From the NCBI GenBank assembly GCA_008508345.1, contig QNGE01000885.1, positions 132,340 to 196,339 on the forward strand: 64,000 bases of DNA. The letters run 5' to 3'. Positions 10,386 to 22,200 of this stretch are shown here, one piece after another. A program made the translations under genes and the position numbers. The stretch comes from Paragonimus westermani. Its lineage: Eukaryota; Platyhelminthes; Trematoda; Plagiorchiida; Troglotrematidae. Numbering within the stretch: the first letter of the stretch is position 1; each line of letters starts with the position of its first letter. Below the pieces are notes generated by a model. The model saw only the letters and a list, made by a program, of their open reading frames with translations, was not told where the DNA came from and made no database searches.

Positions 10386-13159
10386 TCCCCGACGACTCAT
10401 CAGTGATGAACAGTTATATACTTTGTTTTAGCATAGTGTGTGATTTTCATGATTGTGTTTCCACAACTAAATTGGTGGTAGTAGAACGTAGTCTGTTATG
10501 GTGTGTAGTCTGCCAGCTACCATATCTCACGGTGATGTTTCCTCATAGATTATCTGGCCATGGAGAGAGCGACCTCGTCCGATTTCAATCAGTTTACGGT
10601 TGAATTCCCCGTAAGTACAACATTTTCAGTAAGAGAATGATTAATCACTAGTGATTCTACGGTTCATGTGCATGTTTTTAGAAAAATTTCATACTGACAG
10701 TTAATCCTAAGTTAACGGAGAGATGTCTGCCCTCAAGCCACCTGCGTTGTTCCAGTGAGTTTGCGTGCTGTTATTCTTACGTTCTGGCATGAAGAGTTGT
10801 TCCTCTAGTTCAGAACATGACAGAACCACTAAATAGTGGTAACTGACCTTTTTGCTTACGTCCATACTTTTCACTCAGTCATTGGAAATAAGCGCAGCGA
10901 ACACCCAAAGCTAGCTCTGGTCTTCAATCCAGCTATTCGGTCAAACGGCTATTCTTGTAGAGATTGTCAGGTAAAATAGACGGGGTGGAAGTAGTCTGAC
11001 GGTCGGCTTCCTAGGTTGGGATATTCATTCGAGCTTATTTACAACCGTGCCGCTCAAGGTGGGGGAGATTTCTATATGTGGTCCTATCACAAAGATGTCA
11101 CCGTCTCTGTGGGATAATGGAAGGGAATAGAGATGAAAAGATGCTTGGTGAAGTTGTTACAGTTTTTTATTTCGGTACGTTCCACAGTACAGTATTTTAG
11201 CGTGACACATGTTTCAGCTAGTGAATGTGCCAACACAGAATCAATGTACTCTAATCGCAGGCTAACATCAATTGCCTAGAAGTTGCGGAGGAAACCAACA
11301 ACGACGAGCTTGCGAACGTGACTGATGGCGCCAAAGTGACGAAAAATTACCCGGTTCATTCCACTACACTGACTAGCAATCAGTAAGTTCGAAGGTTTGC
11401 ATTAATTATCTTTGGATAATCGTGTTGGCACTAGGATCGATCCAGAATGTTACAGAAAACTAACAGCAATATCGGCATTCCACCTGAATAAACTATGTCT
11501 ATAAGACTCCTGTGACTGCTAAAAGTTGACTCGTGTAGTATCCCAAAAACCTGTTACAAAAATTTCGAAAGAAAACGTAATTTTTGTTATTTCGATGTTT
11601 TGCCACATAAAACTTATTTCCCACAATTAGACGCACTTAGTACATAAAAAGGAAATAACTATCCCTAACGTGTAGTTAGACAACAAAACAAGAGTGATAG
11701 GGATGCTTATAAACTAATTCAACAGTGGATATCACTTAACCATTTAATCCGAATCATTACAAAACTAATCAGACATGGTAAAGATGCTATCACGCCAAAT
11801 AATACTTACCTTCATGCTGTTTCGAAAATTGGCTGTTAACTCCCTGTAAGAAAAGAACATTAAAATTTAGAAACGTCCATGTAACAAGTGCGAGTAACAA
11901 TCGTGGCACGAGGGAATCCATAACAAATCTGCATTCATACGCTAAAGTACACTAGAGCTGAGCAAAAATGTAATTGATTTTTTTAGCCATTTCAGTACTG
12001 ATTGATCAACACGCATAGCAAACAGATTAGGGGTGAACACATGTCATAGAGACGAAGATCGAAGCCCACATTTAGTTTCGAAAGATTTATGACTTTGTCT
12101 AAAATTGACTACATTGATGATTGCGTGAATGGTTGCTGTGCCTTGTTGGTGTAACGCTATCAAGGTCACCAGATATTTATGTCTTTTATCTGTTCGAGGT
12201 TGAAACCATTGTACCCCGAGCGCTGTTAGTTGTCGCATGCATGTTCACTTCTGAACAGTAGGAGTATCAGGATTCATGCAGTGAGCACGAGAGACAATAG
12301 TTAGATTCACACAAGTTACTTACAGACATCTCTACAGTTAGAAAAAGTGAAATTTCTCCTTTTCATATGCGACTTTTTAAAGTTTGCCTGTGATCGTCGC
12401 CTTCAATTACTCAGTTATACGGAAGACCAGATCATCTTCAAAAATGCGACTGATCATGCTGGCATGGAATTCTCGAAGGAACTGAAATCCCAACTGTCAG
12501 CTTCCAATTCAACAATTGAATATTACGGATTAGCGGCGACGATTTTGTGCGGTAGGTGGTGATCGTGGACGCACTTACAAGCACTACTTTTGACAGCCAG
12601 TTATTTTCAAGGACACGACTGCCATATTATCGACTGAAAATAACGCTTGCCATCTACTTACGTTTTTGGGATAGGGTGAATGATTGGACGAGGAAAACTA
12701 TGGGTGTACAAGAACGTGGGAATCATCTCAGTACACAGGAAACGGAATCGTATAACGTTCTTCCCAAAAGCTGTCCTCCAAATAGTATCCTGGATTTCAG
12801 CAGGACCGCGTGTAATTCCGAATTGGATGAAAATAAGAAAGGCATTTAATTCCAACCTACTGTTAGACCAGTGTGTAAATGAAACGGACAGGCAAAAATA
12901 TAGATAATCTCCTATCATACACCCTTAAAAAGCCGAAATGAATTCTAGGAAGGAAGTCTCCTCCATTTCGAACAAGACTCTCCTGACTCTACAAGCAGAC
13001 AGATGAATAAAATTCTGCATACAGAAATTTATATACCACTTTACGCAAAGCATTCCACGCATGAATGGAATGGCAACTATTTAGAATCGACACCCCCCCT
13101 TGCAAAATGTGTGTAAACAATACTGACAGTCAGCAGAACTTTAAAAAATTATTCTTTTC
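10386..13159. other. No gene recognised
   Basis: Several frames of 60-97 codons overlap on both strands around 12,350-12,920, without domain signals or consistent splice sites. The remainder is unique AT-rich sequence. Confidence 0.5.
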
Positions 13160-13235
13160 AGGCGTCTTATTATCATCATAGACAGCAATACATCAGTGGT
13201 TAACACTAGTGCTTAACTGCCACAAGGCGTCTTAT
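13160..13235 (-). mobile_element. LINE 3' tail insertion flanked by 11-bp duplication
   Basis: The 11-mer AGGCGTCTTAT occurs at 13160-13170 and 13225-13235. The 54 bases between match, with only a few differences, the 3' end of the LINE at 63,480-64,000 (for example GACAGCAATACATCAGTGGT and GCTTAACTGCCAC). Same polarity and an exact duplication indicate a severely 5'-truncated LINE copy made by target-primed reverse transcription. Confidence 0.75.
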
Positions 13236-13375
13236 CAACAGCGAAGGTGTTCCAGTCAAACTGAATTAACGACACAAATGACCGCGAAGTGTCAGAAATT
13301 CTCGTTGCCTTGGAAGACCAATCCACTCATTTTCACCATCTTTCTCCACTGCTCCTAGTGTAGCGGAAAAGCTTA

Positions 13376-13620
13376 ATAATTCCGGCTCACAACATCCCAG
13401 GTTTCCGCTCACACATTGTGTGCACTTTGGCCCGGTTTGCGTGTGTCTGACGTCTTCCGTCAGGGCGTTTTCCGCCTGCCATTCCCCGTCCGTTGGGACA
13501 ATCTCGTTGGGCGATGGCTCGTCTGGTTGATCATGCTGCCAGCAATCCGTCCACTGTGGTCTCCGGCTGTGTTTTACGACCATGCCGTGATATTCCTCCG
13601 GATGTTAGAATACTCATTAC
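13376..13620 (+). repeat. GC-rich dispersed repeat C, copy 1
   Basis: Matches 48,935-49,170 over about 240 bases, including CGTTTTCCGCCTGCCATTCC, GCGATGGCTCGT and a run beginning CCGGATGTTAGA. GC content is well above the surroundings. Translations in one plus frame also resemble each other (PPAIPRP / LPAIPRL), so it could come from an element's coding or 5' leader region; the family was not recognised. Confidence 0.65.
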
Positions 13621-14324
13621 CCCTCTTCAATCAAAGATAACTGATAGATGTTGGCATTTTCGACGTCTGCACTTTCTAACAACTAGGTCAGCAAGCTAGT
13701 CTAGTGATTTCTTTCCTCGGTCTGGAATTGCTTGTATGTTGTGTCTCCGAGACCATGCATTTACGATCGTATCATTGTCCTTCTTTTGAATTCGTCTCCT
13801 AACAGTGTTGTGGATCAGCTGTCTTTTCTCAGGGACTTTAATGAAGAGGAAGCCGAAACTTGTGGTCAAACTGGATTTGCGGTTGCACTGAGATCTAAGG
13901 CTCCCGGTGAATGGTCGCTTGTATACCATCACACGTCGAATTGTGACCAAAGTCTACCGGTACAAACCAAGAAGACGTTGCTTATGTGTCCAATATATAA
14001 ATTTCATATGGGACAATATTCCAGATGCAGTCAAGAACGCCTTCTCTGATGCCTCATTGGTTTTGAAGGACGAATTAAGCACCCAGACAGTTGTGTGCTG
14101 GTGATCTGGATTTACAAGTCGGTTGTCTTACTCCAGAGAAGTGGCTAAGTGGTATGTTCACCGTTCGTGCTCGACGCACTGTAAGTGACAGTCAGCTGTT
14201 ATAATTATGACTAGCTCACGGACTTCACACATGACGTAGTGCATTTCAGCGCAAACGACCACAATGCGTCACGTGAACTCCGAACAAATGTGGACCACCT
14301 CACATTGACAGATGTGTTACTTTC
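13621..14324. other. No gene recognised
   Basis: Overlapping 84- and 105-codon frames lie on opposite strands at 13,696-14,049. Neither shows a known domain. No splice context was found. Confidence 0.45.
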
Positions 14325-14540
14325 AAGTTGACCGTCACTCACATTTGATCGCAGCGTTCGCATTCAGATAGACTTTCCAGCCAGCCTCTTTCGAAAAGAA
14401 GCACCAGACTCGAGTTTCGCTCTCATTAGAGCTCGTCAGTTGTGCATATCCTTGCCACGGCCGGGATTTGAACTCCGGCCATTCCAATCATGAGGCACCC
14501 GTGTTACCCACTGCGCCATTGACCTCACATTAGGCACTAC
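14325..14540 (-). mobile_element. Hammerhead SINE copy 3, full length
   Basis: Read on the minus strand it starts GTGCCTAATGTGAGGTCAAT. A tRNA-like head follows with box A TGGCGCAGTGG (14508-14518) and box B GAGTTCAAATCCC (14463-14475). The hammerhead at 14401-14445 and the family tail ending GGTCAACTTGAAAGTAA come next. It is about 215 bp. The combination of an internal Pol III promoter and a hammerhead matches the plan of the schistosome SM-alpha elements. The same five-part plan is recognisable in at least five places in this window. Confidence 0.85.
14401..14445 (-). ncRNA. Type I hammerhead ribozyme (nearly intact)
   Basis: On the minus strand the order is stem I GCACAA, core CTGACGA, stem II GCTCTAATGAGAGC, GAAA, C-TCGA-G, cleavage site GTC (ending at 14407) and TGGTGC. 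Core and stem II are perfect. Stem I has one mismatched pair compared with the copy at 10250, so folding should still be possible. Predicted scission is between 14407 and 14406. Confidence 0.82.
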
Positions 14541-16879
14541 CGAATTATCATGTTATTATGTTACTCGCAAGCGTTCACTTCAGTGTCTTGTTCCAGTAGA
14601 TGTTCCCACCAAGGTGGTTGAAAATTCTCACTATTATCATAAAACAACGTTTAAACAACCGGAACTGTCTTCTATAGATTCTCATCTCAGGACGGCGGAA
14701 TTAAATCAACTTTAGTGACCAGTGGGAAGTTATCATTTTAAGACAATCGTGGATGGAGTAAGTGAGTGAAAGACAATGACGACTCCGTTGTGACTGGAAC
14801 CACAAATAAGGTTAACTTTGGAGAGCCTGTGTTAATCTGGTCGGGGATCAGACTATTAGGTCCGGTGACCGGATTGTGAAGACTCGAACGGTGCATCATG
14901 CCTAAAGCCGAAACGGCAGCCATTTGATTACGTCACCGGAGTTTGATCTGTCACATTCTGAGACTGCTGTGACCGCCTGATATACCCCCAACACGAATGG
15001 CAATTTATTGCTGTCACTCCTGTCAAACTCAGTTAATCCCATTTATTTAAAATTGACCTCGTCAGTGGTTTCAACTTAGACGAAGTAGTGTTCGTGGTTT
15101 GTCTAACTATCAAGCCTTCTGTTTTTATGTTAGTTAATAACTTCCTGGTTGTTACTTATTGCTTACCTAATTGTACCAGTCAAGGTCGTGAAATTATATA
15201 AAAAAACGGTACTGTTCGCTGGGGCTGTGTTCCCATGAGTTCCTGGATAAATTCCGTTTATTTCATATAACTGTAACCTACACTAAGCGAATAACTTCAA
15301 ATGTGTCTACCATTACATTCGACAAGAATATGGGAGGGAAATTCGCAATTATTCTACGTCTTCCACTCCAAACTCAAGTGAACCCCATATTACATTACTT
15401 GTTAAATACTGTATTCGCTATCGCTTCATCGAATGTGAAGCATTTACCCGTAGGTTTCAAAGCCGTCTTTCCAGTAATTTCAGTGTATACTCACGAAATA
15501 CTAACGTCTCAATGACAATACAGATAGCTGAGAGACATATGTGGCGCGCACACTGAAGGACTGTTCACACAGGCGCTCATAAAGCCTGACTCACTGAATT
15601 GAAAGTACCGATTCTCAGCTAAAATGATTAGTGTCAACGCTTACTATCTGTGTTTCTGATGGATGGAGTTAGAGAATCAACGCTAATCATGCAGGAAGTA
15701 TACTACACAAATGCACGAAATTGTTATCTCACATTAATTTCCTCAATGTTAGCCAGAACAATGAGTGGTTAGTAGAAAAAATCAAAGGTTGGTTGTTCCG
15801 GTTATTGAACAGAAGAAGTGAACTGAATTACCTAGACTTATCAGATCCTAGCTTTCGAGAATCCCTCATGGAGTTTAAACGGTGACATCCGGAAGAAAAT
15901 TACGCTTATCGTTGATTCAGGTGACGAATAATTTTATCAAGACAGCCTCTGTGAAAATAATGAATAGAAAACACCACTCGCAGAACTTTCTCCGTGAAAA
16001 CCCTCGAGAGTAACGTTGGTTCCATTATTAACGGGAACCGTCAGACTTCAAAAGTCGAATTATCCAAAAAAATTGACGTCCGGTTGACGATCGTTTCAGG
16101 GGGCGATGAAATGCTCTGGCTTTCATCCACTTAAACTTTCTAACCGAGTTGCCTTACGAAGAACTGGTTGGTGGAAAAATGTAGCGTGCAGTTCGTAGTA
16201 TTGTAGTGTACTTGTCCAGAGGAGGAACGAGAGTTCACTAAGAATCAGTTGTCAAGTACATACAACACAATTACAGGAGTAAGGAAGAATTGAAAAATAG
16301 TGAAGGGGTATTACGATGCGCCTCATTCAGCTAGCTTATCGTCTATTCGGTCCTCTTCTTCTGGGACTGTGCTGACTGCCAACTGACTCGCGTTATTTCG
16401 CTTAACATCACCGCGTTCTAATTAATGCAACATCCCGGATCTTAACCAACTTTTGGTAGAACCTCGAATTCTGACTCTACCTATGTAACATCATCCGCAT
16501 CTCCACCTTTGTGGCTGCTGACATTATCCACAAACTGACTAGTCGGGGACACAGGGTATTTTATCAAGCAGGTGGAGTCACACGACCCTTTTTATTTTCT
16601 ATGTGATTTCGTGAAAGCACTTTCAGGCACCGCTTCCTGATGTACTCAAATTTCACTTTCGGATTCCAAAGCGGTCCAAAACACTCTTTTATCATGGTAC
16701 ACATTTTTCTAGAACCAACTTAGCCATTGGTCGCTAAATAGTTTCACATTTTCTCTTGCAGCGCTTTCTCTCGACCTCCATACTTGTGAAATTACTACCT
16801 CCGTCACACCGTCTCTCGTACATGAGAGACGTTCCGAGTCACACGCCTGGGCTATCTGTTACCGTCTAAAATCCGCGTA
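14541..16879. other. No gene recognised
   Basis: Mostly unique sequence. GGTGGTTGAAAATTCTCACT near 14,612 resembles the start of repeat B but is not followed by its body. A continuation of the downstream Ty3/gypsy relic towards an integrase was looked for and not found. Confidence 0.45.
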
Positions 16880-18240
16880 CTGTAGATTGATTGATGCTTA
16901 GTGTAGCACGTTGCAACTTGAGCAGTCTTTGTGACCACATAACGTATCAGCATAGGTGTTTCCTGCCGGTTTGATGTTCGCACTCGAAGTGATAACCTCG
17001 TAGAATTTCTTGCACTGTCCACTTTGGCTTTCTAACTACCTGAACTTCTAAAGCCAATGGAGAAACTGATGATCGGTACGAACTGTAAACCGCCAACTCA
17101 AAAAGTAATGTCGGTACTGTTTTACGAGGAGAACCAGAACTTTTATGGTTGCAGAATAATTTCGTTCTCGTTTTCTAAATAACCGATTCCCGCAAGTAAT
17201 CACTCGCTCATTTCCATCGGCATCTTTTTGTGACGATACAGTCGCAAGGGTACAGTCGTCGACGGCAATCTCCAGGATGTATCCACCGTTTTAGGGCGAT
17301 GAACCTGACAACTCTAAAGTGGGTGCGGAACACGAAGAATGCCGTAATGTCTTGAATATTGCTTCGTACCCATTGGGCTGTTCAACCTTCCGATTCTCCT
17401 CCATGGCTTGCGACGGGCTAGCGATACGTCCAAACCCCGTCATATATCTCCCGTAGTATGAGGCGGAGGTCCAGGAAATTATGCATCTTCTCCGGGTTTT
17501 GTGGAGTAAACCAGGACACAACTTGCTCAACTGTCTTTGGATTAGAAACCACATGCCCCAGATGTCATTTACTTCCTCCTCAGTTAACACCTAACAAGGT
17601 TAATTATCAGATCCACCTGTGCTAACCTATCAAAGACGCTAGGCAGATTCTTTAGAGGCTGCTTGTTCGTCTTCCCGTGCAGGATGACGACATCCAAGTA
17701 GATGAGGCATCGAGGCCGAATGTGATCACTCGGCACATCAAATGCTGAAAATTGGCGAGGAGATTTGACAACCCAGTAGTATCACGAACGCTGTTTTAGC
17801 TCTATGACCCCTAATTTTTTACTTACCAATAGCTGGAGGCTGAATCCAACGTGCTAAAACAGACAGAACTCTCCAGAGCTTAAAAGAGATACTCGATGTG
17901 AGATAGTAGGAACGCGTCTTTAACGGTGACTTTGTTCAACACTCTATAGTCAACACATTTACTTTCTTTCAGCAGCCTATGGGAGCTTGAGGATTTGATC
18001 ACATTTTTCGAAAGCATTTGTTCGATCATTTTAGCCGCCTGTCATCGTCAGACTAAGAATGTCTTCCAGCGCGGTATTTTTCCGCAAGGGAGGAGGGTTC
18101 CACGTGTCTATTTTGTGTTTCAGCACGTTCGTTTGCCCAAGCTCATTTTTATCCCAGACAGACGCACTACTGTAATCAAGAATTATTTGCCTCAATTCAG
18201 CTTTGTTTTGGTGCCGTTGTAGCACCGAGATGCCTTAGGC
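16880..18240 (-). mobile_element. Ty3/gypsy pol remnant (RT-RNase H), degenerate
   Basis: Minus-strand fragments follow Ty3/gypsy pol order. The RT leader resembles ELGQTNVLKHKIDT (18,225-18,090). RT core motifs CVDYRVLNKVTVKDA and STLDSASSYW follow (17,960-17,820). The RT thumb segment is ASYYGRYMTGFGRIASP with CSAPTLEL (17,590-17,290). RNase H pieces DGNERVITCGNRL and RERNYSATIKVL lie near 17,250-17,120, with YHFECEHQTGRKH near 16,960. Frameshifts and stops interrupt it, the FXDD active-site stretch is not seen, and no protease, integrase or LTRs were identified. It cannot be functional. Confidence 0.75.
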
Positions 18241-18244
18241 AACT

Positions 18245-18292
18245 CTTCGACCTCCTGCGATCAAATGTGAGTGATGGTCAACCTGAAAATAA
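18245..18292 (+). mobile_element. Hammerhead SINE tail fragment
   Basis: About 48 bases (GCGATCAAATGTGAGTGATG then GTCAACCTGAAAATAAC) match the last part of the SINE copies at 10240 and 14325. It abuts the 5' end of the gypsy remnant. Head and ribozyme are absent. Confidence 0.65.
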
Positions 18293-18889
18293 CATTCCAC
18301 TGTTACCGGTTTTGTCCTTGTTTTCACTTGACCAGTAAAAATTGTCAAACGGAAATTCTGATGCCTAACTTTGATGTTACGATCTCTTAACAATAAAAAA
18401 GATGCCAAATGTCCATTCAATCAGTCATCAGCGACCACAATTGACCATATTAAGGTTCGATCGGAATGTTTCGATGCCTACTGGCACATCAACATCTGCA
18501 GTCACAACAACCGAATTACTCATCCTTTATCGTATTGATTCCTTAGTTGACACTGATCGATGCAAGCATGAGAACCTTTAAACGCAAGGTACGTGTGGCG
18601 CAGAAATATACAAACGAACTGAACTGAACCGGACGATACACGCTTTCCAATTTTTCTGTATATATAAGCAACGGTTACTTTGCTCTGTTCGGGTTCCATT
18701 TGGACAAACAAAAGTGAAATGGCAACAAGTTAATTAATTTGTTTGAAAAATATCCCGCGTTAAAGGAAGGGGAAAACGGAGGGGAGCGAGTCGAAGAAAA
18801 TATGTACAAATCATTAGTTACACAGAGGAAAGAGCTAAGTCAACCTCGGCCAGCTCCAATAGAATAGGCGGATACGTGATTTTGGCCGC

Positions 18890-19225
18890 TCACATTGGTC
18901 CACCATACATATTGTTTCCACCGGGACCGAATGAGCCTAGGGGCGGACGCATCGGTCGTTTGGGTGCCCCAGTATGGAAAGGGTGATGAGGTGGTAAGGG
19001 CCCGTGAGGAATAGGAAACGGGGGCATTGCAGAGCCAGCAGTGTGAGGTGGTGGTCCACCACTTTGGGACATGATCCACGGACCCATTGGGGAAGCGTTG
19101 TTTGGATCATTTGGCCCACCGACACCAGCCACTGCAGTTGAATTCACAGCTCCCATCCCTCCGAACTCAATTGCGGCTGAGGACCAACTAGAAGAACCCT
19201 TGAAACTGGCAGTTTTAGGCCGATG
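18890..19225 (-). CDS. MED1: MED1 last coding exon (Pro/Gly-rich C-terminus)
   Basis: The acceptor tatgcttttttcctcag is excellent. The frame stays open from HRPKTASFKGSSSW to the TGA at 18890-18892, giving 111 residues after phase 0. The tail is Pro/Gly/His/Met-rich (PPPHTAGSAMPPFPIPHGPLPPHH) and contains RPMRPPLGSFGP, an echo of RPPLG in exon 10. No recognised domain. The stop is followed by A/G-rich sequence without a canonical polyadenylation signal close by. Confidence 0.72.
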   Translation of the reverse strand, partial: HRPKTASFKGSSSWSSAAIEFGGMGAVNSTAVAGVGGPNDPNNASPMGPWIMSQSGGPPPHTAGSAMPPFPIPHGPLPPHHPFHTGAPKRPMRPPLGSFGPGGNNMYGGPM

Positions 19226-22200
19226 CTGAGGAAAAAAGCATAAAAAAAGCAGCGGCCATCAATTTGACTTAGACAACCGATATGTGTCTGTGAAGCTTTG
19301 GCTCTGTAAGCACTGCTGGGATTGATTACAAAACTGCTGGATGCTAATGGCTCAGGTCCACATTCGAAACAAAACTCTAACAAATCATACAGGGGTTATT
19401 GTGAAAAAAGTAATAAATCCGATAGTAAATAAGAATGGTTAAGTGGAAAGGCTGTTGAGTTGTTGTCAGTTATGATCAAACAATTCAAATACTGTGGCAC
19501 AATGCGTCACACGTAGCTTGTTAGGTCGGCGCAGAAATATTAAATATACCGTCGATGGGGACTGTTTGTTGTCACACCCTCAACTTTGCAATCCCAACCC
19601 TCAGGCACAGTTTAGTGATCACCTTACTAATCGTCCTCAGTGTGCACACTTCAATGGTCAAAAATGTGCGCTGATAACGTACGTGTTTTGCAAAGTGTCT
19701 TTCATTTCCCATTTATGTTTGAATTTTACACCAGGATTTGTTCAGTGGTGGACTGCTTACAAACCCATTAAAAGCCACGCTGCAATCCATAAACTGGCCT
19801 ATTCAGTGGATTTTATCACAAAACTTGGTACATGATTATGGTAAACTACGGTTGCTGAATCCACTGTGAACTCTCTTATCGTTCACTACATAGAGTCCAA
19901 ATGACCGGTTGTGATGACGTAGAGTATTCAGATATCACTTTTTGGAGTGAGCTACTACGAAGTGAACATATATTTTCTGTATTTAACACAATAAAACGCT
20001 CGAGGCTTTACAGAAGGCGACTGAGATCATTCACAAGACTTTAGAAGTTTGTGATGAAGTTTCTAAACACATGTATCACTCTACACAAGTTCACTTGCTC
20101 CCTTCGCAGGCTTTTTTGTAGAGGAGTGTATGTTTACAGAGATTCATGTGCTTTCTTTTTTAGTTTCAGCGAAAACGTACTACTAGAGCACTTAGACAAA
20201 CGTCAATAACTTTCAAAATGCTTTCAAACGCAGTTATTCACTGGTACTTAGATTTAAGGCAACGTGCAGCAAATTCACTTGTCAGATATGTTCAGTTCAC
20301 TTCACTGTGGAATGTCACTGTACACAGCTTCACATGGGAAAGATTAAAATTCTTACTGAAATGTCTCGTTATTTTAGCAATTGAATTATTCACAATTCGC
20401 ACAAAAATTACTCTAGACGAGTGTTGCATTTATTAACAATTATGAAGTTGGTATACATCCTGATAAAGTGATATCACCAAGTTTTTATGGTTTCACGGAA
20501 TGGGACAACAAGTGCAAATGGAACGTGTGAGATGCTACTCGGAGAGATCTGAGGCCTGAGTAACAACTTCAATCCCAGTGACAAGATCTCGTTAACATCC
20601 GTCCGGTCAAACGTTAACGACATGATTTATCCATAAATGTGGAAGGTATGGAAAAGCGAGTGGAGATATCCATTAGACAATGTCCAAGAAAACGTGTCAA
20701 TGCAAACCCACAACAATGCTCGGGTCTACTTAGGCGAGCAAACAATGCAGACGAAGGTGAATCGCTCGAATCGCTTCAGCATGGATGAAAATCCGGCTAG
20801 ACTTACGAGGCTGTGCTGGAAGGCGCGGGCAGGGCGCCCGACACGGAGGTGACCACCTGTGACAGAGCGCATGTAGCTACATTCGGATCGTAAACGGAGA
20901 TAGAAAGAAAACAAAGTGAGACGGTCACATAAAAGCGAGCTGTGAGTTACGACAGGTGGACACGATTCATACTACTCGGATTACGCAGACCATTGAAGCG
21001 AACTGATACAAGTTTTTATCGCCAAGCGTACCCGATTAAAACAGCCCTCACATTAAGACATACCAATCACGGATGATGGATACTCTCACATACCATCAAT
21101 AATGATCGAATAACGGCACTGTTGGTACAAAGTTAACAGTTACCCTCTATCAAGCGAGGAAGCTGACTCGAAAGTAATCAAGCCAGCAGGTCATGTTGAA
21201 GAATCCGATCGACAAGATACCTTTCTAATTTAACAACGTAATAGCGCGGAGAAAAGTTAACCAAATGTGCCAAAATTCAAAATTATTGGTGCCAGCAGTA
21301 ATGCGTATCTAACTCGGATTGGCAGAGAACTTTAGTAGTCAAAAGTTCACATGCAACCACAGATTGCCTGTTTAAGGCCAATGAGCCCAAAAAGGAATGA
21401 GGATAATTCAAACACAGCTGTCGATCGAGCAAGCTGTAGTACTCTACGTTTCAACCACCTCGAGTGGTTGAAACGTAGAGTACTACAGCTTGCTCGTAAC
21501 GTTGTGTTATTCCCAATCTGTTTATCAATACGCCAAACTGTTATCAGCATAAATGCTTTTGTCTGACTGTTAATTTATCGTTTGCTTATTTGTGTTCGGG
21601 GAGAAAAACAAGCGCTCCCGGAAGTCGCGGATTCAGAAGTAACGCATCGTCCAAGCTTGACGCTACCACAGACAGATTGAAAGACTGGGAGTAATCGATC
21701 AGAGGAGGGTGGAAACCTTGGAACCCGCTACCTAACAGTTAAGATAAATAAGATATTGATGATGAGAGAAAATCAATCGATTATTCTCACAATTAGTCCA
21801 CGAAACCACCATACCATGTAAAAGATGGAAACAAAGGTGATAGCTCTGCGCTGGTTATGTAACACCACCCGGAGGTCTGTTTAAACGGTTGGTGAAAAGT
21901 GATTTCAGTCTTTCACATGTAGTAAACGACGTTAACACTGAAGAATATGTACGTACTGCTGTCTTTAAAGCAAAACGCCGGTATTCTCTAGTTCTAGTCA
22001 ATCTTAACCCTGAGTAACTTTAAGGTAATTAGGGTTTTCGATCACTTGGACTAGATTAGGCCACCTCATGGGTTTTTAATCCACCGATCGAATTGTCTTG
22101 AGAGACTGTAAATCCACGAGCTAGCCATAAGGTTGGGAATCTAAACGGTCACAAACTGGAGTATCGAAACACTGGACTAGTCTGTGATAAAAAGCACCAA

